The notes: generated by a model not told the origin, from the sequence alone. A DNA stretch of 64,000 nt from Comamonas halotolerans (GCF_030162935.1 NZ_JASAUZ010000067.1:62001-126000), one strand, 5' to 3'; positions 28,549-38,047 are shown, numbered from the stretch's first letter. Made by a program: numbers and translations.

Positions 28549-29652
28549 TTACAGACGGTGGGTGCGATCACCCTGTGCAAAACCCAGTGCGTCCCAAGGC
28601 TCCACGCCCTTGCTCAGCCCAATCACCTTGAACAGCTCGCCCATCTCGTGTTCCAGCATGAGTTTCAGCGCCATGGCACGATCTGCGGCCCCCATGGCAT
28701 CCAGCTTGGCCTGCAGACCACAGTTGATGAGAAAGTGCGCCTGCGTGGTGTAGCCCAGCACGTCCATGCCCGCATCCTGCGCGGCCACGGCGGTGCCGGT
28801 GAAATTGACGTGGGCGGTAATGTCTTTCAGCCCCACTTTGTCCAGCGGATTGCTGTCCACCTTGTGCTGGTAGTGGCAGACCATGGTTCCCATGTGGCGC
28901 TGCGGATGGTAGTACTCGGACTCGCCAAAGCCATAGTCGATCAGAAACACCGCGCCGCGCGTCAGATGTTCGCCCAGCGTACGCACAAAGGCTTCGCCTT
29001 GCTGATGGATCTCGGTTTCGTAGTCGTGCTCGCCTTCGATCTCCAGGGGGGGGCGCAAATCCGTGGGGCGATTGGCCCAGACCAGTTCACTCCCTTCCAG
29101 GGCTACACCACGCTCATGCCAGACACCTTGAACACGGGCCAGGATCTGCACCGGCATGGCGTCCAGAACCTCATTGCCCACAATCACGCCCTGCATTTGC
29201 GCAGGTAGTTCGTTAGCCCAGAAGACTTTCGGCGCGTGCGCCACCAGCTTCGCCTGCTGGCGCGCACGCAGCGTGCCAGAGAGGTCCACAATGGTGTAGC
29301 GTTCGATCTGCACACCAAGGCGCTGCAGCTCATCCAGAATTTGCAGGGCCAGGGCACCGGTTCCCGCGCCAAATTCCCAGACTTCCTGGGTGCCCGTCTT
29401 GGCCAGCGCCTCCGCAATCTGGACTGCCACGAGTTGACCGAAAGCCGGAGAAATCTCGGGCGCGGTCACAAAGTCACTGCCGGAATCAGGCAATGCGCCG
29501 AACTTGGCCGTGTCATTGGCGTAGTAGCCCAGCCCTGGCGTATACAGGGCCATGGCCATGAATTGGTCAAAACCAAGCCATCCACCTGCTTGGGCAATGG
29601 CCTTGTCGATGTGCGAACGCAATGCGCCCGTTAAAATTGTGGGTTCTGTCAT
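28549..29652 (-). CDS. MidA/NDUFAF7-family SAM-dependent methyltransferase
   Basis: The 367-aa protein belongs to COG1565 (DUF185). It shows the N-terminal FMAMALYTPGLGYY segment, the SAM motif EFGAGTGALALQIL and a YGFGESEYYHPQR stretch. The mitochondrial homologue NDUFAF7 methylates an arginine of complex I; the bacterial substrate is not known. The ATG at 29652 follows an in-frame GTG. It is divergent from folB, and the intergenic 29653-29805 probably holds both promoters. Confidence 0.87.
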   Translation of the reverse strand: MTEPTILTGALRSHIDKAIAQAGGWLGFDQFMAMALYTPGLGYYANDTAKFGALPDSGSDFVTAPEISPAFGQLVAVQIAEALAKTGTQEVWEFGAGTGALALQILDELQRLGVQIERYTIVDLSGTLRARQQAKLVAHAPKVFWANELPAQMQGVIVGNEVLDAMPVQILARVQGVWHERGVALEGSELVWANRPTDLRPPLEIEGEHDYETEIHQQGEAFVRTLGEHLTRGAVFLIDYGFGESEYYHPQRHMGTMVCHYQHKVDSNPLDKVGLKDITAHVNFTGTAVAAQDAGMDVLGYTTQAHFLINCGLQAKLDAMGAADRAMALKLMLEHEMGELFKVIGLSKGVEPWDALGFAQGDRTHRL

Positions 29653-29805
29653 CACCCCTGCATTGTCGTCGCTTGTGCAAGCCTGGTCCGAAAATTGGTC
29701 ATGCTGGATTGAGCACCTTCAGGATGTGAACGACAAAACGCCTACCCAACGATACGCCGAAACCCGCGAGTACAGGCCACCAGCCCGTAGCACGCTCCTC
29801 TTTTT

Positions 29806-30180
29806 ATGTCGTCTATTGCCTCTGGCCTCCGTACCATCGCACTGACAGGACTGCGCCTGAACGCACGTCTGGGCATTCTTGCCCACGAGCGCGAAGCGGC
29901 GCAGCCCATCCGGGTAGATGCCGAGCTGAACATGGGCTCCCAGCCCCTGCTCCCAGCCAGCGACGACATTGCCGAGGTTCTCGACTATCGGCTGGCGCGC
30001 AACGCCATTTTGGAAGTCTGCACCGCACGGCACACCGACTTGCTGGAACGTCTGACGGGCGAAGTGGCGCAACAGCTGCAAGCCTTGCCCGGCGTACTGG
30101 GTGTGCGGGTGAAGATTACAAAGCTAGAGATTTTTGACGACTGCGAAATAGCCATTCGCGTCGAAACTGGACAATGGTGA
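29806..30180 (+). CDS. folB: dihydroneopterin aldolase
   Basis: FolB cleaves 7,8-dihydroneopterin to 6-hydroxymethyl-dihydropterin in folate synthesis. The 124-aa protein has the usual start [23 protein letters not shown], in which the Glu of HERE binds pterin, and a compact C-terminal beta strand pair. The length is typical. Its end overlaps or abuts the ttcA start, so the two genes are co-transcribed; folB-ttcA is a common pair in betaproteobacteria. Confidence 0.9.
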   Translation: MSSIASGLRTIALTGLRLNARLGILAHEREAAQPIRVDAELNMGSQPLLPASDDIAEVLDYRLARNAILEVCTARHTDLLERLTGEVAQQLQALPGVLGVRVKITKLEIFDDCEIAIRVETGQW

Positions 30181-30185
30181 ACCCC

Positions 30186-31160
30186 ATGAACGCTGTGACT
30201 GAAAACCCCTGGATTGCCGAAGAAGCTGCCGATGCAGCACCCCAAGGCGAAGCATCCGCTGCCGAAGCCAAGCCCGGCAAGATCAAGATTGAGCGCGAAC
30301 AGATCAAGCTCGAAAAGCGCCTGTGCCGCGAAGTGGGCCGTGCCATCATGGACTTCAACATGATTGAGGATGGCGACAAGATCATGGTCTGCATGTCGGG
30401 CGGCAAGGACAGCTACACCCTGCTGGATATCCTGCGCAAGCTGCAAAAGCGCGCGCCCGTGAAGTTCGAGATCGTGGCCGTCAATCTGGACCAGAAGCAG
30501 CCGGGCTTCCCCGACCATATCCTGCCCGAGTACTTCCAATCAATTGGCGTGGACTACCACATCGAAACACAGGACACCTACTCGGTGGTCAAACGCGTGA
30601 TCCCCGAAGGCAAGACCACCTGTGGCCTGTGCTCGCGCCTGCGCCGCGCCATCCTGTATTCGGTGGCAGACCGCCTGGGTTGCACCAAGGTGGCACTGGG
30701 CCATCACCGCGACGACATCGTGCAGACGCTGATGCTCAACATGTTCTACGGTGGCCGCATGAAGGGCATGCCTCCCAAACTGGTATCCGACGATGGCAAG
30801 CATGTGGTGATCCGCCCCCTGTGCTACGTGCCCGAGAAAGATACGGCACGCTGGGCACAGTATCAGCAGTTCCCCATCATTCCCTGCAACCTGTGCGGCA
30901 GCCAGGATGGCTTGCAGCGCGTGGCGGTGGGCGACATGCTGCGCGAATGGGACAAGAAGTTCCCCGGACGCATCGAAAGCATGTTCCGCGCCATGGGCAA
31001 CATCGTGACCACACACATGATGGATCCCCAACTGCACAACTTCAAGGACGCCAAGGCCACCGGCATTGCCGACCCCAATGGCGACATGGCGTTTGACCAC
31101 GAAGAGCTGCCCACCGCGCCCACCCTGCCCGGTGGCGTTCAAGTGGTGCAAATCGGCTAA
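30186..31160 (+). CDS. ttcA: tRNA 2-thiocytidine biosynthesis protein
   Basis: TtcA thiolates C32 of some tRNAs using ATP and an iron-sulfur cluster. The 324-aa protein has the PP-loop [12 protein letters not shown], two cysteine pairs (CGLC, PCNLCG) and the RLRRAILY and GHHRDDI motifs. The ATG at 30186 is preferred because GGTGA lies 5-9 bp upstream; an in-frame ATG at 30174 overlapping the folB stop is also possible. A terminator follows at 31179. Confidence 0.95.
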   Translation: MNAVTENPWIAEEAADAAPQGEASAAEAKPGKIKIEREQIKLEKRLCREVGRAIMDFNMIEDGDKIMVCMSGGKDSYTLLDILRKLQKRAPVKFEIVAVNLDQKQPGFPDHILPEYFQSIGVDYHIETQDTYSVVKRVIPEGKTTCGLCSRLRRAILYSVADRLGCTKVALGHHRDDIVQTLMLNMFYGGRMKGMPPKLVSDDGKHVVIRPLCYVPEKDTARWAQYQQFPIIPCNLCGSQDGLQRVAVGDMLREWDKKFPGRIESMFRAMGNIVTTHMMDPQLHNFKDAKATGIADPNGDMAFDHEELPTAPTLPGGVQVVQIG

Positions 31161-31178
31161 GCGCAAGACATTCCATTC

Positions 31179-31201
31179 AGCCCCGCCACGCGGGGCTTTT
31201 T
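31179..31201 (+). terminator. Rho-independent terminator after ttcA
   Basis: The stem AGCCCCG (31179-31185) pairs with CGGGGCT (31191-31197) around a 5-base loop, followed by a run of T. It is 18 bp after the ttcA stop. Confidence 0.85.
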
Positions 31202-31353
31202 ACATTGGGCGACACGTGGTTGCTGTAGCCTCCTGCAAGCATTTGGAACTTGCTTGCCCTATGCTGTGTCTTACCGCCATTGCTGCCATGCTTGCCTTGT
31301 CAGCCCCAAGGGCTTGGTCTGCGTTCAACTAACAAAGCACTAGGAGTTTTCGC

Positions 31354-32061
31354 ATGCAAACCCTCGCCACTTCCCGCCGCTGCATCATGGCGGCTCTGAT
31401 TGGCACAGCTGCCGTTCTCGCAGGCTGCGCCAGCGGCCCGCGTGAAATCGCCAGCAATGTGCAAACCTACTCCAGCATGGCTGGCGTGCAGCTGCCCTCC
31501 AGTTACCGCATGGAAATTCTGCCTTCGCAGAGTCAGCAGCAAAGCTTTGCACGCATTGAGCAAGCTGCAGAAAAAGCGCTGCAACGCGTTGGTCTGACAC
31601 GCGATCCGCGTCCTGATCTGGCGCGCTTGGTGGTGCAGGTTAGTGCCAGCGCCACGCAAGGCCGTGCCTACCACCCTGCCTATGACGACTGGTTCTACGG
31701 CCCGCGCTTTGGATGGGGCATGGGCTGGGGTGGACCACGCATGGGCTTTGGCATGCACTGGATGGATGCACCACCCATGGTCTATTACCGCGGTGTGAAA
31801 CTGGTCATGCGCGACCAGAAAACGCAAAAAATCGTCTACGAAACCTCTGCCGCCTATGACGAAGTCTGGATGGATGACAACGTGATCTGGAACATCTTGT
31901 TTGATGCCGCTTTGACAGATTTTCCCAACCCCACCCAAGGCAACCGCACAGTGCGCACCACGCTCACTCCCCTGCCGAAGCAAACGACGCCGCCCCCTGC
32001 TGCGGCAAGCACTGCTTCCAGCGCCACGCCGGTCACGTCTACTGCCCCGGCACCCCGTTAA
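31354..32061 (+). CDS. DUF4136 domain lipoprotein
   Basis: A 235-aa predicted lipoprotein. The signal peptide ends in the lipobox VLAGC (Cys25), after which a DUF4136-type domain runs to about residue 195. It contains a Gly/Trp/Met-rich loop (GWGMGWGGPRMGFGMHW) and ends in a low-complexity Ala/Thr/Pro tail. A TAGGAG site at 31341-31346 supports the start. Function is unknown; members are usually outer membrane or periplasmic lipoproteins. Confidence 0.83.
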   Translation: MQTLATSRRCIMAALIGTAAVLAGCASGPREIASNVQTYSSMAGVQLPSSYRMEILPSQSQQQSFARIEQAAEKALQRVGLTRDPRPDLARLVVQVSASATQGRAYHPAYDDWFYGPRFGWGMGWGGPRMGFGMHWMDAPPMVYYRGVKLVMRDQKTQKIVYETSAAYDEVWMDDNVIWNILFDAALTDFPNPTQGNRTVRTTLTPLPKQTTPPPAAASTASSATPVTSTAPAPR

Positions 32062-32166
32062 GCACATTCGCTGGGAGAAGATACGGCCCAGGTGTTTTCA
32101 AATCGCTACATTTTTGCGTCTGCTACAGGCCTATGCTGGCGCATGTCCACGACATACTCTGTGCAT

Positions 32167-32643
32167 ATGAAAAAACATACTTCTTGGCTGTGCGCCATGC
32201 TCCTTGGCTCCGCCCTTGCTCTGGCAGGCTGCGTGACCCAGCCTACACAAACCAGCGCAAGCAATGCTGCGTCCACCAGCACCACCACTGCTGCCAATGG
32301 CTCATTGGCTAGTGCCGCAGGCAGTCTGATGTCTTCGCTGGGCGTTCCAGCCGCAGGTACTGCCAGCAATGCAGCGGGAGTATTGACCTACTGCGCCAAA
32401 AACAATCTGCTCAATCCCGACAAAGCCACGCAGATGGCAGACCAGTTGCTTGGCAGTCTGGGCTTGCCAACCACCCAGGGCAGCACGGCTGCTGCGCCCA
32501 CGCAGGATCAGGGCTACTTGAACGGTATAGCCGGCATGGTGGTCTCTCCAAACGGAGAACTCTTCAGCCTGGACCAGATCAAGGGCAACGTCAAAGACAA
32601 GGCCTGTGACTTTATTCTGAACAACGCCAAGTCCTTCCTCTGA
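32167..32643 (+). CDS. DUF2501 family putative lipoprotein, copy 1
   Basis: The 158-aa protein has a signal peptide ending in the lipobox ALAGC (Cys22), a low-complexity Ser/Thr/Ala linker, and the DUF2501 core SLGVPAAGTASNAAGVLTYC, ending KDKACDFILNNAKSFL. The two core cysteines are conserved with copy 2 and probably form a disulfide. E. coli YjjA is a relative of unknown function. The ATG at 32167 is preferred because it starts a normal signal peptide; 32143 is also in frame. A paralogue follows after a terminator. Confidence 0.83.
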   Translation: MKKHTSWLCAMLLGSALALAGCVTQPTQTSASNAASTSTTTAANGSLASAAGSLMSSLGVPAAGTASNAAGVLTYCAKNNLLNPDKATQMADQLLGSLGLPTTQGSTAAAPTQDQGYLNGIAGMVVSPNGELFSLDQIKGNVKDKACDFILNNAKSFL

Positions 32644-32676
32644 CGGCAAGCGGCTTCGCCGCAGCTCCACCCCGTC

Positions 32677-32710
32677 AAGGCCTGCCACACCCGCTGTGGC
32701 GGGCCTTTTT
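32677..32710 (+). terminator. Rho-independent terminator between DUF2501 copies
   Basis: AAGGCCTGCCACA (32677-32689) pairs with TGTGGCGGGCCTT (32695-32707) with one wobble, followed by T residues. It means the two paralogues have separate transcripts. Confidence 0.85.
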
Positions 32711-32803
32711 GTTACTCCAGCTTTGCAAATCCCTACATTTGCCCACGTCCACCATGGCGGCTGACATGCTAAGTTGCAGCCCATGTCCAAACAAGGAGAG
32801 CGC

Positions 32804-33307
32804 ATGAGACATTGGATCAACATCGCCGTGCTGGCGGCCACCGTGAGCAGCATCAGCTGGAGCGCCCATGCCAGTAGCTGGGGTGATGCTTTGCGCGAGC
32901 AAGCATCACAACTGAGTGGCAACCATAGCGCAAGCGACAGTGGCAGCACTGCATTGGGCAGTCTGCTGGGTGGCGGTAGCGGCAGCACCTCTGCTGGAGG
33001 GCTACTGTCTTCGCTGGGCGTACCTGCTTCAGGCACTGCCAGCAATGCAGCCGGTGTCCTCACATACTGCATGAAGAACAACTATCTGAACGCCAACAAG
33101 GCGGAAGCGGTGAAAGAACAGTTGCTGGGCAAGCTGGGCGTGGGCACGCAAAAACAAGAGGCTTCCCAAGACCAAGGCTATCTCAGCGGCCTTGCAGGCA
33201 TGATCACCGGCAGCAACGGCCAAAGTTTCAGCATGGACAAACTCAAGGGCGACCTGAAGGAAAAGGCCTGCGACTTTGTGCTGGACAACGCCAAATCCCT
33301 GCTCTGA
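32804..33307 (+). CDS. DUF2501 family secreted protein, copy 2
   Basis: A 167-aa paralogue of the previous gene with a cleavable signal peptide (about 1-23, ending SAHAS) but no lipobox cysteine, a Ser/Gly-rich linker, and a near-identical core SLGVPASGTASNAAGVLTYC ending KACDFVLDNAKSLL. AAGGAGAG at 32793-32800 fixes the ATG at 32804. It is probably free in the periplasm whereas copy 1 is membrane-anchored. Function is unknown. Confidence 0.85.
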   Translation: MRHWINIAVLAATVSSISWSAHASSWGDALREQASQLSGNHSASDSGSTALGSLLGGGSGSTSAGGLLSSLGVPASGTASNAAGVLTYCMKNNYLNANKAEAVKEQLLGKLGVGTQKQEASQDQGYLSGLAGMITGSNGQSFSMDKLKGDLKEKACDFVLDNAKSLL

Positions 33308-33339
33308 AATCGCTGAGTCTTGAATCGCTGCACCACGCC

Positions 33340-33630
33340 ATGCCACGATCACGTTCGCCGCTAGAAATTGCCGCAGGCAAGCTGATCGGCGCGATTCAAA
33401 AAGAATGGGTGGCGCAAGCTGGTGAGCCCGAAGCGCCACACAGCGAGCAAGTGATGGACCTCGCCCACGAGCTGCTGCAAGTGGCCTGCCGTGAGGGCAA
33501 CCTCACTGCGGTACTGCGTGGTCAAAACCTTGCGGACTATCTAGGCGCTGCCTGGGTGCAGGACCACCCGGCAGTGCTCCCCCATATCGCCCGGCTGCAA
33601 GCCCTGTGCCAGCCAAGCACGCATTGCTAA
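33340..33630 (+). CDS. small hypothetical protein
   Basis: A 96-aa, largely helical soluble protein, not recognised from a named family. It starts MPRSRSPLEIAAGKLIGAIQ. The gene begins 32 bp after DUF2501 copy 2 and is convergent with the phosphoribosyltransferase gene. Its composition is ordinary for this genome and no competing frame is better, so it is probably real. Confidence 0.55.
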   Translation: MPRSRSPLEIAAGKLIGAIQKEWVAQAGEPEAPHSEQVMDLAHELLQVACREGNLTAVLRGQNLADYLGAAWVQDHPAVLPHIARLQALCQPSTHC

Positions 33631-33642
33631 GACGCTGACAGA

Positions 33643-34383
33643 CTAGGCATCTGCAGCGACCTCAGGCCACCACGCACCATCTTTGCGCTGCATGCGCGGG
33701 CAGTCCAGAGCGCCAACGACCGCAATGGCGCTGCCATCACTGCGCAGCAGTTGCTGGCGCCACTGCGTGCCTTGTCGCATGGCCACAGCAATGGCGCTGA
33801 TGTGTGCGCCACAACGCTGCAGCAGCTTCAGCCCAGAGACCATGGTCGTGCCGGAGCTGACTGCATCGTCCACCACCAAAACACGCTTTCCCGCCAGCAA
33901 TGCCAGTTGGTTGGGATCCACATAAAGCAGCTTGCCTTTGCCTGGCGTGGTGATGGAGCTGACTGGCTCAGACAATGCCTCGCGGTACCAGTACTTGCGC
34001 GAATAGCCCAGCGGCACATAGCGGCTGTGGCCCAAGGCTTTGGCCACCAGCGGCGCAAATGCCAAACCGAGCGTGGGCAGGCCCACCACCACATCAAAGT
34101 CATAGGCCTTGGCTGCTTGGGCCATGTGCAGCGCCAAGGTATCAACCACCTCCATGGATGCCTGATTGGCAATCAGCGAAGCCACACAGCGCTCGGGCTG
34201 CGCAGGCATGCCGCGCAGCGGCAGCACCAGATAACGGCCATCAGGCAGGCGTGCCGGATAGCTGCGCGCATAGGGAGGCTGGGTGGACTGAGTGAGTTCG
34301 GCTTCGGTAACGATGCGCTGCCAGTAGTCGGTCGTGGCATCAAAGCCGGGCAGGTTCTGCCCGGAAAGGTCAATAGCAGTCAT
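33643..34383 (-). CDS. phosphoribosyltransferase family protein
   Basis: The 246-aa protein has a type I PRTase core: DVVVGLPTLGLAFAP, then the PRPP loop RVLVVDDAVSSGTTM. The substrate base is not identifiable from the sequence; purine or pyrimidine salvage is likely, or a regulatory PRPP-binding role. About 70 N-terminal residues precede the core, longer than simple salvage enzymes. It is convergent with a small hypothetical gene and sits 45 bp after the amidohydrolase stop on the same strand. Confidence 0.82.
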   Translation of the reverse strand: MTAIDLSGQNLPGFDATTDYWQRIVTEAELTQSTQPPYARSYPARLPDGRYLVLPLRGMPAQPERCVASLIANQASMEVVDTLALHMAQAAKAYDFDVVVGLPTLGLAFAPLVAKALGHSRYVPLGYSRKYWYREALSEPVSSITTPGKGKLLYVDPNQLALLAGKRVLVVDDAVSSGTTMVSGLKLLQRCGAHISAIAVAMRQGTQWRQQLLRSDGSAIAVVGALDCPRMQRKDGAWWPEVAADA

Positions 34384-34428
34384 GCAATAGGGTTCACTGT
34401 GTCAGGCAGCGTGCGCTGCCTCGTGCCT

Positions 34429-35640
34429 TCAAATCTTCAGATAACTTTGGGCCAGCTTGACCCAGTAGCTGGCTGTCACAGGCAACAGATTGTCGTTGAA
34501 ATCATAGGCCGCGTTGTGCACCATGCAGCCACCTTCGCCCATGCCGTTGCCCACAATAAAGTAATTGCCGGGCACCTCATTGAGCATGATGGCGAAGTCG
34601 TCACTGGCTTGCAAAGGCTGCAAATCGGGAATCATCCACGCATCACCTAAAAACTCGCGGGCCACACCGACAGCAAACTCCGTCGCAGCCGGGTCGTTCA
34701 TCACTGGCGGGTAGCGCCAGATGTAGTTGACTTGTGCAGTCGCGCGATGCACGGCCGCCTGCGCATGGGCCATGGCCGTGATGCGTTCGCGCAGCAGTTC
34801 ACGCACCTGAGGGCAGCGTGCCCGGATGGTCAGACGCAGCTCGCAGGTCTCAGGAATCACATTGGGCGCGTCACCGGCATGGATGGCGCCGATGGTGACC
34901 ACTGCCATGTCATTGGGGTCCACCTCTCGTGAACGAATGGTTTGCAGCGCCAGCACCAGATGAGAGGCCACAACAATGGGGTCTACCGCCACATGTGGCA
35001 TGGCGCCATGGCCGCCCTTGCCCCGAATGGTGATGATGGCCGTGTCGGAGCTGGAATACATTACCCCGGAGCGAAAGCCAAAGTGGCCTGCGGGGTAGCC
35101 TGGCTCATTGTGAAAGGCGTAGAGTGCATCGCAGGGAAACAGCTTGAACAAGCCCTGCTCCACCATCTTCTGGGCGCCACCATGACCTTCTTCGGCTGGC
35201 TGAAAAATCAGATGCAGCGTGCCCTGCAACTGCGCTTTGTGCTGTACCAGCGCCTTGGCAGCCGCCAGCAACGTGGCAGTGTGGCCGTCATGCCCGCAAG
35301 CGTGCATCTTCCCCACGTGCTGGCTGGCATAAGGCAGACCTGTGGTTTCATGGATGGGCAATGCATCCATATCGGCCCGCAAGCCCAGGCGAGGCCCTTC
35401 GCCGCAGCGCAGGGTTCCCACCACACCGGTGTCGCCCAGCCCACGGTGCACCTCATAGCCCCACTCCTGCAGCTTGCGCGCCACGATGTCACCGGTACGG
35501 TGCTCTTCATAGGCCAGTTCCGGATGGGCATGCAAATCGTGGCGGATGGACAGCATCTCCGCAGCCAGGGCCGCCACCTCAGGCAATACAGGTGGATCAA
35601 TCAAGGCATGAACGGGGTTCAGCGGTGCGGGCAAGGCCAT
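34429..35640 (-). CDS. M20 family amidohydrolase (hippurate hydrolase-like)
   Basis: The 403-aa zinc hydrolase has IRHDLHAHPELAYEE, the metal-binding MHACGHDGHTA, the catalytic FQPAEEGHGGA and the dimerisation-domain motif GGHGAMPH. It belongs to the M20D amidase group (hippurate, N-acyl amino acid or IAA-amide hydrolases). The ATG at 35640 has AGGAG about 10 bp upstream; an in-frame GTG at 35649 is too close to that site. It directly follows a Bug receptor gene (5-bp gap), which suggests that the receptor's ligand is the amide substrate. Confidence 0.9.
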   Translation of the reverse strand: MALPAPLNPVHALIDPPVLPEVAALAAEMLSIRHDLHAHPELAYEEHRTGDIVARKLQEWGYEVHRGLGDTGVVGTLRCGEGPRLGLRADMDALPIHETTGLPYASQHVGKMHACGHDGHTATLLAAAKALVQHKAQLQGTLHLIFQPAEEGHGGAQKMVEQGLFKLFPCDALYAFHNEPGYPAGHFGFRSGVMYSSSDTAIITIRGKGGHGAMPHVAVDPIVVASHLVLALQTIRSREVDPNDMAVVTIGAIHAGDAPNVIPETCELRLTIRARCPQVRELLRERITAMAHAQAAVHRATAQVNYIWRYPPVMNDPAATEFAVGVAREFLGDAWMIPDLQPLQASDDFAIMLNEVPGNYFIVGNGMGEGGCMVHNAAYDFNDNLLPVTASYWVKLAQSYLKI

Positions 35641-35645
35641 GGAAC

Positions 35646-36635
35646 TCACTCCTGCTCAATCTTGGCGGATTGCACAATCGCAGCGTAGCTGGCTTTTTCT
35701 TTCTTCAGGAATTGCGCAAAATCACCCAGCGTAATCTGGCCGGGCGTAGCGCCACCGTCTTTGAGACGCTGCTGCACCTCGGGCTGCTGCAACACCGCGC
35801 CCAACTCTGTTGCCAGACGTTGCACCACAGCTGTGGGTGTGCCTTTGGGCGCAAAAAGTCCCGTCCAGGTGTTGATTTCCAGACCCTTCAGAACGTGGGT
35901 TTCCGAGAAAGTTGGCACCTTGGCGATCGAGTCAATACGCTGCGCAGAAGTCACGCCCAAAGCATGCAGCTTGCCCTGATTGACCAAGGGCGTCGCACTG
36001 GTCGTGACCATATAGCCGGTATCCACCTGGCCGCCCATCACATCGTTGGTGATTTGCGCACCGCCTCTGTAAGGCACGTGCACCATCTTCACTCCAGCAC
36101 GTTCTTGCACCATTTCCATGGCCAGGTGCAGCACCGTGCCCACGCCCGATGAGCCATAGGTGATCTTTCCGGGTTGTGCCTTGGCCAGATCAATCAACTC
36201 CTGCATGTTTTGCGCAGGCAGGCCTGGGCGCGCCATGAGCACCACAGGAGCAACACTGACCAGCCCAATAGGCATCAAATCCTTTTCGGCATCGTATTTG
36301 ACCGCTTTGTTGACCAACTGCGCCACACTCACCGGACCATCAAAACCCATCACCAGGGTATAGCCATCAGGTTTGGCTGCAATCGCCTTGCTCACGCCGA
36401 GCACACCGCCTGCGCCAGGTGCGTTATCAATCACCACGGTCTGACCCAGACGCTCCGACAGCTTCTGCCCAATCAGGCGCGACTGAAAGTCCACATTCCC
36501 CCCTGCGCTGAATGGAACAATCAGCGTGATGGGCTTGAGCTGGGGCCATGCTCCGCCTGCAGCCCAAGCGGTGGAGGTTGCAGCAACAGAAGCGAGGGCC
36601 ACCACAGCGGTGGAAATCAAGGTGCGTCGAAGCAT
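35646..36635 (-). CDS. Bug/TctC-family periplasmic substrate-binding protein
   Basis: The 329-aa periplasmic receptor has a signal peptide (about 1-26, ending AWAAG) and the Bug family features KPITLIVPFSAGGNVD, GAGGVLGV and TYGSSGVGT. Bug proteins bind carboxylates and aromatic or amidated acids and are greatly expanded in Burkholderiales, most without their own transporter. No TctAB membrane genes are nearby. It is co-transcribed with the M20 amidohydrolase gene. Confidence 0.92.
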   Translation of the reverse strand: MLRRTLISTAVVALASVAATSTAWAAGGAWPQLKPITLIVPFSAGGNVDFQSRLIGQKLSERLGQTVVIDNAPGAGGVLGVSKAIAAKPDGYTLVMGFDGPVSVAQLVNKAVKYDAEKDLMPIGLVSVAPVVLMARPGLPAQNMQELIDLAKAQPGKITYGSSGVGTVLHLAMEMVQERAGVKMVHVPYRGGAQITNDVMGGQVDTGYMVTTSATPLVNQGKLHALGVTSAQRIDSIAKVPTFSETHVLKGLEINTWTGLFAPKGTPTAVVQRLATELGAVLQQPEVQQRLKDGGATPGQITLGDFAQFLKKEKASYAAIVQSAKIEQE

Positions 36636-37129
36636 GGTGAAAAGCAGTATGTGAGCAAAAAATCACAGGCCGCTACATGCAACCTGCACGGGGAAAACCC
36701 TTGGATTGTGGCATGCAGCCGCACGGACAGACTGCGCAGAAACCACATCGCAACACCTGCGCAACAAAGCGGCCTCCACATTCATCACTGACTTGAAGGT
36801 CAAGACTTTTATCAGCCCAAACCATACTGTTAACTCTCCGGTGCACTGCTACGGCTTTTAGTGACACCGCTGTATTTCGCATAAAACGCCATGCCCCTCT
36901 CTGGGCTTGCTGCCTTGGCAACGCCAGATAGCAGGTATCTGTGATCTGTGACCACCTGGCCCGCACACGTCAATGTCCTTCTTGGCTTTCCCCATTACTG
37001 GATCTGTCTCCGCTAATAAGTCATTGGTAAATACCCAACAGAAAAAATGACTGTTGCAGGCGCAAGCTCAGTCCACTCAACACCCTTGTCCCACGAGGCC
37101 TACCAACAGCAGCGTTACATTCACGCTCT
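36636..37129. other. 494-bp noncoding stretch between Bug and RhtA-like genes
   Basis: No frame gives a convincing protein. The stretch must hold the divergent promoters for the Bug-amidohydrolase operon and the exporter. The middle (about 36800-36900) is more AT-rich than the coding DNA around it. No hairpin terminator, repeat or riboswitch was recognised. Confidence 0.5.
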
Positions 37130-38047
37130 ATGTCTGCGCCTCGCTCCTCCTCATTCGTTCCGGTACTGGCCCTTCTGGGCTCCATCGCATTTTTATGTAC
37201 CGGCACGTCATGGGCCAAGCATGAACTGTTTCCCACCATCGGCGCGCAAGGCACCACGGCTTTGCGCATCGGTTTTTCCGCCATGCTCATGTCCCTGTTC
37301 TGGCGCCCTTGGAATGCACAACTGATAAGATCCGACTGGCGCTCCATTACACTGTACGGTGGCACGCTGGGCGTGATGTGCCTGTTTTTTTATATGTCAC
37401 TGCGCACGCTGCCATTCGGCATTGCTGTTGCGATTGAATTTACCGGACCGCTCACCGTGGCCATTTGGTCCTCACGCCGCTCACTGGACTATCTGTGGAT
37501 TGCCTTGGCCATGACCGGTCTGGGCCTGCTGCTGCCCTTGGGGCACGATCTACACACACTCGATCCTGTCGGAATTGCCTGGGCCGCATTAGGTGGAACC
37601 GGATGGGGGTGCTACATCATTTTTGGTAAACGCATGGGACATTTGCCCATCAGTGTCTCCGCCCCGCTGGGTGCTGCCATGGCGGCCTTGGTCGTTGCTC
37701 CAGTCGGTATTGCCCATGCTGGCAGCGCGCTGCTCTCCCCGTCCGTTCTGCTCACTGGTCTGGGTGTAGCCCTGGTGTCGAGCGCCATCCCCATCTCTTT
37801 GGAGCTATTTGCACTCAAACATCTGCCCAAAAACGTCTTTGGCACCATGACCAGCATGGAGCCTGCTGTTGCCGCATTGTTGGCTTTGCTGCTGTTGGGA
37901 GAGGTATTAAGCTTCACCCAGTGCGTGGCAATTGCACTCATCATGTCGGCATCCATCGGCTGTGCGATCACGGCACAGGCGCGGCGGATAAAGCCTGTGC
38001 CAATTGCTTCAGGATCTGAAGGAAAAAGCGTAGCTGGAGGCGTTTGA
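37130..38047 (+). CDS. EamA/DMT family exporter, RhtA-like
   Basis: The 305-aa inner membrane protein has ten predicted hydrophobic segments in two EamA repeats, the second ending with the family-typical SMEPAVAALLALLLLGE. Similarity to E. coli RhtA (threonine/homoserine exporter) is seen in the central AIEFTGPLTVAI and C-terminal parts. The substrate is probably an amino acid but not proven. It is followed by the hairpin element at 38065. Confidence 0.85.
   Translation: MSAPRSSSFVPVLALLGSIAFLCTGTSWAKHELFPTIGAQGTTALRIGFSAMLMSLFWRPWNAQLIRSDWRSITLYGGTLGVMCLFFYMSLRTLPFGIAVAIEFTGPLTVAIWSSRRSLDYLWIALAMTGLGLLLPLGHDLHTLDPVGIAWAALGGTGWGCYIIFGKRMGHLPISVSAPLGAAMAALVVAPVGIAHAGSALLSPSVLLTGLGVALVSSAIPISLELFALKHLPKNVFGTMTSMEPAVAALLALLLLGEVLSFTQCVAIALIMSASIGCAITAQARRIKPVPIASGSEGKSVAGGV

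Noticed and set aside
36673-36966. Possible 97-aa gene in the gap before the RhtA-like gene
   Set aside because: Cys-rich, low-quality frame without ribosome site or family match.
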